From Bacillota bacterium (GTDB lineage: Bacteria > Bacillota > Clostridia > Acetivibrionales > DSM-1351): a DNA stretch of 34,338 nt. Shown here in pieces: positions 1 through 7,217 of this stretch. Made by a program: the position numbers and the translations under genes. Within the stretch, counting starts at the first letter, position 1, and each line of letters starts with the position of its first letter. Below the pieces are notes generated by a model, which saw nothing but the letters and a program-made list of their open reading frames with translations, ran no database searches and was not told the DNA's origin. The stretch is taken from positions 1-34,338 of the forward strand of contig JAEWST010000077.1 in assembly GCA_023398105.1 (NCBI GenBank), written 5' to 3'.

Positions 1-122
1 CTATAAGTGGCGGGTATCACTTTGGTTATCAGGCGGTGAGAATATCTCCCGCCTCGATGAAACGCCGCTGATGTAATGAAATATTTCTACAATCGAAAAA
101 TTTCATTTTGAATCTAGGCGTT
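1..122. other. Nested stem-loops, possible part of a structured RNA
   Basis: Three helices can be drawn by eye. The first is GGCGG (32-36) with CCGCC (49-53), continued by GAGA (38-41) with TCTC (45-48) around an ATA loop. The second is AACGCC (61-66) with GGCGTT (117-122). The third is nested inside the second: 76-87 with 95-106, 11 of 12 pairs, 7-nt loop. The stretch is richer in GC than its surroundings and is followed by a terminator-like hairpin. This is the pattern of a structured RNA cut by the window edge, but I cannot assign a family or strand. A reading frame open from base 2 to a TAA at 74-76 is the alternative: the tail of a plus-strand protein. Confidence 0.35.
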
Positions 123-153
123 ATAACAATTGACTTGAATTTTAACAAAACTT

Positions 154-177
154 AAGGCTCACCAAAAGGCGAGCCTT
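154..177 (-). terminator. Terminator hairpin after spoVS (possibly bidirectional)
   Basis: AAGGCTC (154-160) pairs with GAGCCTT (171-177), with inner CC/GG pairs around an AAAA loop. On the minus strand it is followed by AAGTTTTGTT, about 20 bases after the spoVS stop. On the plus strand it is followed by ATTTG, so it could also end a transcript coming from the left edge. The T-runs are modest on both sides. Confidence 0.6.
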
Positions 178-196
178 ATTTGATAAAGAATTTGAA

Positions 197-457
197 TCAT
201 CTTGGTTGTATGTAGAATTTGATAGCAGTTCTTTCTTCGCCATCAATAACAACCTCTGCAAAAGCAGGAACAGTCACAAGATCTATCCCATTAGGAGCAA
301 CAAAACCTCTAGTAATTGCAATAGCTTTAACCGCTTGATTTACTGCTCCTGCTCCTACTGCCTGGATTTCAGCATAATTATTATCTCTTAAGACAGCGGC
401 TAATGCTCCAGCAACAGATTTGGGCTGTGAATTAGCTGAAACTTTTAGTACCTCCAT
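197..457 (-). CDS. spoVS: Stage V sporulation protein S
   Basis: An 86-residue protein beginning MEVLKVSANS and containing the typical SpoVS core (VAGALAAVLR, VGAGAVNQAVKA, IDGEERTAIKF). SpoVS is a small, Alba-like, probably nucleic-acid-binding protein needed for efficient sporulation in Bacillus; its biochemical role is not settled. The length equals that of the Bacillus protein. I chose the ATG at 457 rather than the one two codons upstream: AGGAGG sits 8 bases before the ATG at 457 but only 2 bases before the upstream one. A sigma-H-like promoter lies about 70 bases upstream and a terminator about 20 bases downstream, so it is probably a single-gene transcript. Its presence argues for an endospore former. 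Confidence 0.95.
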   Translation of the reverse strand: MEVLKVSANSQPKSVAGALAAVLRDNNYAEIQAVGAGAVNQAVKAIAITRGFVAPNGIDLVTVPAFAEVVIDGEERTAIKFYIQPR

Positions 458-519
458 AAACATATCCTCCTAAAATGCTTTAATAAAAATTTTACTGCAA
501 ATATATAACATTTATATAT

Positions 520-548
520 GTATTCTATATATTCCTTCAAATACCTTC
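520..548 (-). promoter_or_regulatory. Candidate sigma-H promoter of spoVS
   Basis: On the minus strand GAAGGTATT (540-548) and ATAGAATAC (520-528) are separated by 11 bases. They fit the Bacillus sigma-H pattern (RNAGGAWWW, 11-12 bases, RNNGAATWW) with one mismatch in each box. spoVS is sigma-H dependent in B. subtilis, which supports the reading. An overlapping GAAGGAATA at 530-538 is an alternative upstream box, but its spacing is too short. Confidence 0.45.
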
Positions 549-586
549 TTTTTACATATAAATTTTTAAAATATTTATTTTAATGC

Positions 587-1597
587 CTACAATTTTAGTA
601 TTTTAAAATGATCAGTATCATTATTTATTTTTACTACAACATTATTAAAACTAAATTTCTGCTTCAAATAAAGTATATTTGCTCTCTTTTGTCCAATTAC
701 GTTTGATATATCTCTATTATTGCACTCAATAACTATATCAGACAAATTTTCAAGATGATTTTCTGCTATATGTTTAATAATTCTATTTAATAATAGCCTT
801 GATTCAACTAATTGTCTAAATGCTGGATGAAAAGGTCCTGCCTCAACATCCCCATTATTATTTATGCTTTCAGTAGGCTGAAGCCCAATTCGAATAACAT
901 TTATATTGTTTTCTTGATATATTGCTAATAGCTCTGAACATACATCAACTGCCTCCTCAACTGTAAGAGGCTTATATCTTCCTTCTGAATACATTTTTTG
1001 AAGATAGGTATTTTTTATAACTAGTGTTGGATATATTCGTACAATATCAGGAGCTAGTTTTGCAACTCTATGTGCAGTAAGTATTGCCTTCTCCTTTGAA
1101 TCCTCTGGAAGCCCAACCATAGTTTGAATCCCAAGAGAAAGCCCCCTTGCTTTTATCATTTTTGCAGCTTGTATGACAGCCTCAATACTATGTCCTCTGT
1201 GGCTTAATGCCAAAACTTGTTCATCAAGACTTTGTGCACCCAATTCAACAGTCTTAACTCCATATTTAACAAGCAAATCAAGAATTTCTTCACTTATATA
1301 GTCAGGTCTTGTTGAAAGCCTCAGCTGCTTAACTTGTCCTGACTCTACATAACTATAACCAATTCTTAAATACCATTGCTGCTCTTCAATAGATATACCA
1401 GTAAAACTTCCGCCATAAAAAGCTATCTCCGTAAAAGCATCTCCGCTTGTACTTAAAGTAGCTTCAATGTTTTTTCGAATTTCACCTTCATTTGCATCAT
1501 TAATCTGACCACTGATAATTTTCTGGTTACAAAATATACACTCAAAGGGACAGCCTTTATGAGGTACAAAAACAGGAATTACAATATGCCTCTTAAT
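587..1597 (-). CDS. Elp3-like radical SAM protein, apparent non-canonical (AUU) start
   Basis: The frame is open from just after a TAA at 1601-1603 down to 587. It encodes about 336 residues, with the radical SAM cluster motif CPFECIFC near residues 16-23, YGGSFTG, LSTRPDY, ELGAQSLDEQVL and GLPEDS. This matches the Elp3/COG1243-type radical SAM proteins common in Clostridia, here without an acetyltransferase domain; the substrate is unknown. The problem is the start. There is no in-frame ATG, GTG or TTG before the cluster motif; the first is a TTG at 1276, which would remove the whole cluster. A ribosome site (AAGGGAG, 1607-1613) lies 9 bases before ATT at 1595-1597 and 6 before ATA at 1598-1600. 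The ATT start gives M-K-R-H-I-V-I-P, as expected for this family, and overlaps the rnc stop. A +1 frameshift at the rnc stop or a base error are the alternatives. Confidence 0.8.
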   Translation of the reverse strand: MKRHIVIPVFVPHKGCPFECIFCNQKIISGQINDANEGEIRKNIEATLSTSGDAFTEIAFYGGSFTGISIEEQQWYLRIGYSYVESGQVKQLRLSTRPDYISEEILDLLVKYGVKTVELGAQSLDEQVLALSHRGHSIEAVIQAAKMIKARGLSLGIQTMVGLPEDSKEKAILTAHRVAKLAPDIVRIYPTLVIKNTYLQKMYSEGRYKPLTVEEAVDVCSELLAIYQENNINVIRIGLQPTESINNNGDVEAGPFHPAFRQLVESRLLLNRIIKHIAENHLENLSDIVIECNNRDISNVIGQKRANILYLKQKFSFNNVVVKINNDTDHFKILKL

Positions 1598-2321
1598 TAT
1601 TTAACACTCCCTTGTCGCCATTTTTAATCTTTGTTAATGCATCTTTTGCTGCATTTTGTTCAGACTCTTTTTTTGAATGTCCAGTACCTTTTCCTGTAAT
1701 AAGTCCATTTATACTGACTTCTGTTACAAATGTTTTATTATGATCAGGCCCGCTTTCATTAATGACATTATATGAAATATGTTGTTCTCCATTTTGTTGA
1801 ACTAATTCCTGTAGCTGTGTTTTATAGTCATAAAACAGCTTACCTTCCACACAACTTTTTATTATAGATTCCATATACTTAAGAATAAAAGCTTTGGCTG
1901 TTTCAAAACCTCCATCATTATATATTGCACCAATTAAAGCTTCAAAGGCATCTGATAGGATTGAACTTTTATCTCTGCCTCCTGAAAGCTCTTCACCTTT
2001 ACCTAGTAACAAAAATTTTCCCAAGCCAATATCTGCTGCACATTTTGCAAGTGAATTCTCACAAACAATCTTTGCTCTTGTTACAGTCAACTCTCCCTCT
2101 GGAAGATTAGGATACATTTTGTACAAATATTCACTTATTACTAAACTTAATACTGAATCGCCTAGAAATTCTATTCTTTCATTATAATTTAATTTTTTTG
2201 CTTTTCTTTCATTTGCATATGAGCTGTGTGTAATAGCTGTTTGCAGTATTTTTTTGTCTTTAAAATTATACTTTATTCTGTCTTCAAGTACGGATAAACT
2301 ATTAATCATTATCATGTCCAT
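1593..2321 (-). CDS. rnc: Ribonuclease III
   Basis: A 242-residue double-strand-specific endoribonuclease for rRNA and mRNA processing. The RNase III signature NERIEFLGDSVL is at residues 47-58 and the second metal-binding segment DAFEALIGAIY at 124-134. A C-terminal dsRNA-binding domain covers about 166-236, ending GHSKKESEQNAAKDAL. The length is normal. The ATG at 2321 (M-D-M-I-M-I) has no clear ribosome site; ATGs at 2315 and 2309 are no better. A strong AGGAGGTGA lies 47 bases further upstream, too far to serve this start. The 3' end overlaps the proposed start of the radical SAM gene by 5 bases, which suggests translational coupling. In many Firmicutes rnc follows the fab/acpP genes, as here. 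Confidence 0.97.
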   Translation of the reverse strand: MDMIMINSLSVLEDRIKYNFKDKKILQTAITHSSYANERKAKKLNYNERIEFLGDSVLSLVISEYLYKMYPNLPEGELTVTRAKIVCENSLAKCAADIGLGKFLLLGKGEELSGGRDKSSILSDAFEALIGAIYNDGGFETAKAFILKYMESIIKSCVEGKLFYDYKTQLQELVQQNGEQHISYNVINESGPDHNKTFVTEVSINGLITGKGTGHSKKESEQNAAKDALTKIKNGDKGVLNN

Positions 2322-2347
2322 GTCTCAAATTATTACATAAAACAAAA

Positions 2348-2376
2348 TCAAAGAAACATGAACTAGGTCACCTCCT
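2348..2376 (-). promoter_or_regulatory. Orphan strong ribosome site with three-codon ORF upstream of rnc
   Basis: AGGAGGTGA (2368-2376, minus strand) is the strongest ribosome-binding site in the rnc leader. The only start codon at a workable distance is an ATG at 2357-2359, 11 bases beyond GGAGG, which opens the mini-ORF M-F-L-stop (stop 2348-2350). The rnc ATG is 47 bases further on and in another frame. It may be a leader minigene, a standby site, or a remnant of a lost gene start. Confidence 0.3.
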
Positions 2377-2497
2377 AAAAATTTTAATAACTATTTTCTA
2401 AAGTCAAATACCATTAAAACCTTTTAACTATATTCTAAAAAACAATAAATCATCTAGAGAATAGTAATTGACTCTAACTGCTTTCGGTTCTAACAAT

Positions 2498-2526
2498 AAA
2501 AGGTGGAGTTAATAACCCCACCTTTT
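2498..2526 (-). terminator. Rho-independent terminator after fabF
   Basis: AAAAGGTGG (2498-2506) pairs perfectly with CCACCTTTT (2518-2526) around an 11-base loop. It lies about 35 bases after the fabF stop. The stem itself supplies the T-run in either direction, so it could work both ways. It separates fabF from rnc. Confidence 0.75.
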
Positions 2527-2560
2527 ATTTTATACTTTTATACCTTTATCAGCAATATAA

Positions 2561-3799
2561 TTATTCTTCAATTTTTTTCAAACACAGAGTTGCATTATGT
2601 CCACCAAATCCAAGTGCATTGGAAAGTGCATACTTGATGTCTGACTTCCTCCCAACATTTGGTACACAGTCAATATCACACTCAGGGTCCTGATTCTTAA
2701 CATTTATTGTTGGAGGCAAAAAGCCTTCTTTTAGTGCCATTGCTGTTGCAATAGCCTCTATTGCTCCTGCAGCTCCCAATAGATGCCCAGTCATAGACTT
2801 AGTTGAACTCATTGCAACTTTATTTACATGTTCTCCAAATACTCTTTTTACAACTTTAACTTCTGAAGGATCATTTAATGGTGTGGATGTTCCATGTGCA
2901 TTAATATATCCGATATCTTCAGGTTTTATACCTGCATCGTTAATACTCATTTGCATACTTCTTACTCCGCCGTCTCCCTCAGGATGTGGTGCTGTAATAT
3001 GATATGCATCACAAGTACATCCATATCCAACTATTTCAGCTATAATATTAGCTCCTCTATTAACAGCATGTTCATATTCTTCAATTATAAGAATACCTGC
3101 ACCTTCTCCACAAACAAAGCCATCTCTGTCCTTATCAAAAGGTCTTGACGCTGTATTTGGATCAGGATTTTTAGTCATAGCTCCCATAGAACAGAAACCA
3201 CCAAAGCCCATCATTGTAATACACGCCTCAGCTCCGCCTGTTATCATTACATCAGCATCTCCACGCTGAATTACTTTAAAAGCATCTCCTATTGCATTAT
3301 TTCCAGTAGCACATGCTGTAACAACACATTCATTAAAACCTTTAAAGCCAAATCTGATAGCTATTTGTCCAGATGCCATATTTGCAATCATCATAGGAAT
3401 AAAGAATGGACTTATTCTTCCAGGCCCTTTGTTAATATAAACACTATGCTGATCCTCAAAGGTTTCTATACCACCAATACCAGAACCTACAATTACACCA
3501 CATCTTTCAAGGTTTACTGCCTCTAAATTTAGTTTAGAACTTTCAACTGCTAATTTTGATGCAGCAATTGCAAATTGATTAAATCTGTCCATTCTTTTTG
3601 CTTCTTTTTTGTCCATAAACTCTGTAGGATCAAAATCCTTAATCTCAGCACCTACTTTAGTTGACAGATTTGATACATCTATTCTAGTAACTTCACTTAT
3701 ACCATTTTTACCTTCTTTTATTGAATTCCAAAACTGGTCTGTACCAATACCTAAAGACGAAACCACACCCGTACCAGTAATTACTACACGCTTTTTCAT
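2561..3799 (-). CDS. fabF: 3-oxoacyl-[acyl-carrier-protein] synthase II
   Basis: A 412-residue elongating condensing enzyme of type II fatty-acid synthesis. The catalytic triad is visible: Cys163 in TACATG, His302 in NAHGTSTP, and His339 in the K334-SMTGH segment. The N-terminus MKKRVVITGTG is standard for the family. The frame is open for a further 49 codons upstream, but GGAGG 5 bases before the ATG at 3799 and family length fix this start. The gene is set apart from the rest of the fab operon: a strong terminator lies between acpP and fabF and another follows it. Its ribosome site is carried by a leader repeat shared with the paaK-type gene and iorB. Confidence 0.97.
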   Translation of the reverse strand: MKKRVVITGTGVVSSLGIGTDQFWNSIKEGKNGISEVTRIDVSNLSTKVGAEIKDFDPTEFMDKKEAKRMDRFNQFAIAASKLAVESSKLNLEAVNLERCGVIVGSGIGGIETFEDQHSVYINKGPGRISPFFIPMMIANMASGQIAIRFGFKGFNECVVTACATGNNAIGDAFKVIQRGDADVMITGGAEACITMMGFGGFCSMGAMTKNPDPNTASRPFDKDRDGFVCGEGAGILIIEEYEHAVNRGANIIAEIVGYGCTCDAYHITAPHPEGDGGVRSMQMSINDAGIKPEDIGYINAHGTSTPLNDPSEVKVVKRVFGEHVNKVAMSSTKSMTGHLLGAAGAIEAIATAMALKEGFLPPTINVKNQDPECDIDCVPNVGRKSDIKYALSNALGFGGHNATLCLKKIEE

Positions 3800-3872
3800 A
3801 ATAACCTCCACGCCCACATTGTGGCACAAAAATTTTTTTAACTTCAGCGGAAAAACTCTGCTTTGCAATGTT
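3800..3872 (-). repeat. Leader repeat copy A (fabF)
   Basis: On the minus strand this runs from an imperfect CATTGC-AAA-GCAGAG hairpin through TTTTTCCGCTGAAG and an AT-rich stretch to GGGCGTGGAGGTTATT. It ends exactly at the fabF ATG and includes its ribosome site. Copies B (19577-19652) and C (20515-20588) share the order and most bases: GCAGAGGTT, CYRCTGAAG, AAATTTTT and GGCGTGGGAGGTTATTATG. CCACA-A-TGTGG (3814-3824) can form a small hairpin next to the ribosome site. The likeness to copy C extends about 15 bases further upstream. Confidence 0.75.
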
Positions 3873-4038
3873 AATCCACATTTTTTCTTGTAAACTTTCC
3901 TTCTTTTGATGTGCTCTAAGCACAAACAATTGTTAAAGAACCTCATTTTCAGAGTTGCTTGTTATGATTTATTAATATATATAAATTTTAATTATTTTAG
4001 ATAAACTATTTTATTTCCGTATTTGTATTTCAGCTTTT

Positions 4039-4076
4039 AGATAAAAAAAGTCCCAATATAGGGACTTTTTTTATCT
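4039..4076 (-). terminator. Terminator between acpP and fabF
   Basis: A perfect 16-bp stem: the arm at 4039-4054 ending AAAAAAAGTCCC pairs with GGGACTTTTTTT at the start of the arm 4061-4076, around loop AATATA. It begins a few bases after the acpP stop and has long A and T runs on both sides, so it should work in both directions. It makes acpP the last gene of the fapR operon and implies a separate promoter for fabF. Confidence 0.9.
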
Positions 4077-4081
4077 ATCTT

Positions 4082-4309
4082 TTAAGTGTTCTTTGTAATG
4101 TATTCAACAGCATCGCCTACTGTTGTAATCTTCTCAGCTTCAGTATCTGGAATCTCAAGACCAAACTCTTCTTCTAAAGCCATTATTAATTCAACTATAT
4201 CAAGAGAATCTGCTCCAAGATCATCTATGAAAGAAGATTCCATAGCTATATCGTCTTCTTCAACACCTAACTGTTCAACAACTAATTTCTTAACTTTTTC
4301 GAAAACCAT
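4082..4309 (-). CDS. acpP: Acyl carrier protein
   Basis: A 75-residue acidic carrier protein. Ser35 in GADSLD is the site of 4'-phosphopantetheine attachment. The four-helix ACP pattern is complete (MVFEKVKKLV, DLGADSLDIVELIMALEEEF, TVGDAVEYI). The start at 4309 is set by AGGAGGTGA just upstream; an ATG 12 codons further up has no such site and would extend the protein beyond family length. It follows fabG after 118 bases of AT-rich sequence and is followed at once by a strong terminator. It carries the growing acyl chains handled by FabD, FabH, FabG and FabF, and probably the acyl-ACP used by PlsX. Confidence 0.97.
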   Translation of the reverse strand: MVFEKVKKLVVEQLGVEEDDIAMESSFIDDLGADSLDIVELIMALEEEFGLEIPDTEAEKITTVGDAVEYITKNT

Positions 4310-4427
4310 ATATTCACCTCCTTCCAAGAGAGTTGATAATTGCATATATAATCAAAATAATATAATGCAATTTATTATAATTTAAGCCAATAAGCTCAAA
4401 AATTACAAACATTTCACAAATATAATA

Positions 4428-5165
4428 TTATATAAGTAACCCACCGTCAATATCTATAACCTGACCCGTAACATAAGCAGAATCCTCTGAAGCAAGAAAA
4501 GCAACTACATTAGCAACTTCTTCTGGTGTCCCGTACCTTCCGAGTGCAATTTTTTCAATATACTTTTGCTTCAAATCATCAGGTAATATTTCCGTCATTT
4601 CACTTTCTATTAGTCCTGGTGTAACTGCATTACAAGTAATTCCTCTAGGTGCAAATTCCTTAGCAGTGGTTTTTGTTAATCCAATTAATCCACCCTTAGA
4701 TGCAGAATAATTTGCCTGCCCTACGTTTCCATATGCACCAGCAACAGAAGAAATATTAACTATTCTTCCATACCTTTTTTTAATCATCTGTTTTGCAGCC
4801 AATTTAGTACATAAAAATGAACCTTTTAGATTAATGTCAAGAACAATGTCCCAATCGTCCTCAGACATCATTGCCATTGGTTTATCCTTAGTTATTCCAG
4901 CATTGTTAACTAGAATATCTATACTGCCAAATGTATTTATTGCAGTACTAATCATTGCCTTTACATCTTCAGAATTTCTAACATCTCCTACATTTGAAGC
5001 AACTTTTATACCCATAGCCTCAAATTCTTTTGCAGTTTCAAGAACTTTATCAGTATACCCATTAATAACTACATTTGCACCAAGTTTGCCAAGTTTTTCT
5101 GCAATGGCCTTACCAATTCCTCTTGAAGAGCCTGTAATTATAGCGGTTTTTCCTTCAAATTGCAC
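4428..5165 (-). CDS. fabG: 3-oxoacyl-[acyl-carrier-protein] reductase
   Basis: A 245-residue short-chain dehydrogenase that reduces 3-oxoacyl-ACP with NADPH. It has the Rossmann motif TGSSRGIG (11-18), NNAG (87-90), and the catalytic Ser140, Tyr153 and Lys157 in the segment from NISS to YSASK. The C-terminus ends GQVIDIDGGL, typical of FabG. The start is GTG at 5165, with GGAGG 8 bases upstream. It lies between fabD and acpP on the same strand, with short gaps (80 and 118 bases). Nothing unusual is visible. Confidence 0.96.
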   Translation of the reverse strand: MQFEGKTAIITGSSRGIGKAIAEKLGKLGANVVINGYTDKVLETAKEFEAMGIKVASNVGDVRNSEDVKAMISTAINTFGSIDILVNNAGITKDKPMAMMSEDDWDIVLDINLKGSFLCTKLAAKQMIKKRYGRIVNISSVAGAYGNVGQANYSASKGGLIGLTKTTAKEFAPRGITCNAVTPGLIESEMTEILPDDLKQKYIEKIALGRYGTPEEVANVVAFLASEDSAYVTGQVIDIDGGLLI

Positions 5166-5245
5166 TAGCTACACCTCCAATCAGATTTAATGATAATTAC
5201 CTAGCTAAACCTACTCTGAAAAGCACTATAAAACATAGCGTTTTC

Positions 5246-6178
5246 CTATGATAAAGCTTCTAAAGTCTTATTCAGGCTTTCCAAATCCTCTATATTTAAT
5301 GCAATAACATCTTTGTTAATTTTCTTTAAAAAACCATTCAGAACTTTGCCAGGACCAATTTCTATAAATGTATCAACACCTTTATCTATCATTGTTCTGA
5401 TACAATTTTCCCAAAGTACAGATTTACTAACTTGATTTACAAGTAAGTCCTTAACTAAATTCTTATCAGTTATACATTCAGCTGTGACATTTGTAACTAC
5501 AGGAACTTTTATATCATTAAGAACTATATTTTCTAGCTCCACTGCTAGCTTTTCTCCAGCAGGTTTTAATAAGCTGCAATGAAATGGTGCACTAACTGGT
5601 AAAAGTACTGTCCTTTTAGCTCCCTTTTCCTTGCATAATTCACTAGCCTTCTCAACTGGAGCTTTTTCACCAGCAATTACAATCTGTCCAGGACAGTTGA
5701 AATTTGTTGCTTCAACAACACCCAATTGTGAAGCCTCTTTACAGCACTCAATTACAACATTATTATCAAGTCCCATAATTACTGACATAGCACCAACACC
5801 TACAGGTACTGCTTCTTGCATATATTTTCCTCTTTTTTTAACAAGCTTTACTGCATCGCAAAAGCTAATAGTACCAGCAGTAACATGAGCAGCATATTCA
5901 CCTAAGCTCAAACCTGCTACATAATCTGGCTTTATTCCTTTTTCAATTAGAGGTTGCATACATGCTATGCTTGTAGTAAGAATTGTGGGTTGAGTATTTT
6001 CAGTAATTTTTAAGGTTTCATCATCCCCATTGAAAATCATTTCTTTTATATCAAAGCCCAAAGCAACTGTTGCTTCATTAAAAATATCATCTGCACTCTT
6101 ATATTCATCTGCTATTTCCTTGCCCATGCCCACATTTTGGGCTCCCTGACCAGGAAAAATAAATGCTATTTTACCCAT
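5246..6178 (-). CDS. fabD: Malonyl-CoA:ACP transacylase
   Basis: A 310-residue transferase that loads malonyl groups from CoA onto ACP. It has GQGAQ (10-14), the nucleophile Ser91 in GLSLGEYAA and His200 in SAPFHC. The length is normal for FabD. The ATG at 6178 follows GTGAGG 8-10 bases upstream. It sits 43 bases after fabH in the same operon. It consumes malonyl-CoA, the effector that relieves FapR repression in characterised Firmicutes. Confidence 0.97.
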   Translation of the reverse strand: MGKIAFIFPGQGAQNVGMGKEIADEYKSADDIFNEATVALGFDIKEMIFNGDDETLKITENTQPTILTTSIACMQPLIEKGIKPDYVAGLSLGEYAAHVTAGTISFCDAVKLVKKRGKYMQEAVPVGVGAMSVIMGLDNNVVIECCKEASQLGVVEATNFNCPGQIVIAGEKAPVEKASELCKEKGAKRTVLLPVSAPFHCSLLKPAGEKLAVELENIVLNDIKVPVVTNVTAECITDKNLVKDLLVNQVSKSVLWENCIRTMIDKGVDTFIEIGPGKVLNGFLKKINKDVIALNIEDLESLNKTLEALS

Positions 6179-6221
6179 GACTAAACCTCACTTTATAAAT
6201 AATTATATATTATGCATTAAT

Positions 6222-7217
6222 TTAGAACCATCTTAGTGCAATGGAACCCCAGGTTAATCCTCCGCCAAAGCCTACCAAAACTATGTTGTCGCCTTTTTTT
6301 AACCTGCCATCACGATTAGCTTCATCTAAAGAAACTGGAACTGATGCAGAAGATATATTTCCATATTTTTGGATTATATAATAAAGCTTATCATCGGTTA
6401 CACCTAGCTTTTTGATTGCACCATCAATTATTCTTGTATTAGCTTGATGAGGGAAAATATGCTGCAAGTCATCAACAGTCATATTTAATTCTTCCAAAAC
6501 TTTTATAGTTGCACTAGACATTGTCTTAACAGCAAATTTAAAAACCTCTGTTCCGTCCATCCATAGTGAATTAAGTTTACCATTTTGCCTTTTTTCTTTT
6601 TCTTCCTCAGTAATATACAAGTTAGGAGCATTAAGAACCATTGCAGAAGCACCATCTGAACCCAGAAATGTATTGAGTATTCCAAATCCCTCGTCAACCT
6701 TACCCAACACTGCAGCACCAGCACCATCACCGAATAATACACATGTATTTCTATCTTTCCAATCAGTTATCTTAGACAGTGCTTCACATCCTATTACCAA
6801 AGCATGGTTATATCTTCCACTTGCAATAAACTGTTGGGCAATTTCCAATCCATAAATAAATCCTGTACATGCAGCACTTACATCAAAGGCTGTAGCATTA
6901 CTTGCACCAATAGCACCTTGAATAATACATGCTGTTGAAGGAGTATAGTAATCATCAGTAACACTTGCATGAACAATCAAGTCAATATCTTCAGCTTGTA
7001 AGTTAGCATTTTCTAAAGCTCTCTTTGCCGCCTCAATACCCATAGTATAAGTTGGTAAATCTTCATCCAAAATTCTTCTCTCAGAGATTCCTGTTCTCTT
7101 TAAAATCCATTCATTCGATGTATCAACCATTTTTTCTAAATCAAAATTAGTAAGCACTTTTTCAGGTAAAAAGCTACCTGTTCCAATTATTCCAACACTT
7201 TTAGCTAATTTCATCAT
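6222..7217 (-). CDS. fabH: 3-oxoacyl-[acyl-carrier-protein] synthase III
   Basis: A 331-residue initiating condensing enzyme joining an acyl-CoA primer to malonyl-ACP. The triad is present: Cys117 in SAACTGF, His257 in PHQANTR and Asn287 in YGNISSASVP. The C-terminus FGGGLTWGSIAL is typical. The ATG at 7217 (a second ATG follows at once) has GGAGGTGA about 10 bases upstream, inside the end of plsX. The 17-base overlap with plsX suggests coupled translation. The primer preference (acetyl or branched) cannot be read from the sequence. Confidence 0.97.
   Translation of the reverse strand: MMKLAKSVGIIGTGSFLPEKVLTNFDLEKMVDTSNEWILKRTGISERRILDEDLPTYTMGIEAAKRALENANLQAEDIDLIVHASVTDDYYTPSTACIIQGAIGASNATAFDVSAACTGFIYGLEIAQQFIASGRYNHALVIGCEALSKITDWKDRNTCVLFGDGAGAAVLGKVDEGFGILNTFLGSDGASAMVLNAPNLYITEEEKEKRQNGKLNSLWMDGTEVFKFAVKTMSSATIKVLEELNMTVDDLQHIFPHQANTRIIDGAIKKLGVTDDKLYYIIQKYGNISSASVPVSLDEANRDGRLKKGDNIVLVGFGGGLTWGSIALRWF

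Noticed and set aside
2..76. Open frame at the left edge (ends ...DETPLM, TAA at 74-76)
   Set aside because: A second frame is open to base 70 too, and the nested stem-loops explain the sequence as well. Too short to call as a gene without the left flank.
206..391. Plus-strand frame opposite spoVS
   Set aside because: It is the antisense of a clear gene, with no ribosome site or family resemblance. The same holds for the other plus-strand frames opposite fab, ior, recA and helicase genes.
587..1276. Radical SAM gene as a truncated pseudogene starting at TTG 1276
   Set aside because: The frame is intact up to the rnc stop and encodes the full cluster motif, so the gene is whole; only the start codon is unusual.
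3708..3929. 73-codon minus-strand frame over the fabF start
   Set aside because: It overlaps fabF out of frame; only the part inside the leader repeat is shared with other copies. Discussed as a leader frame, not a gene.
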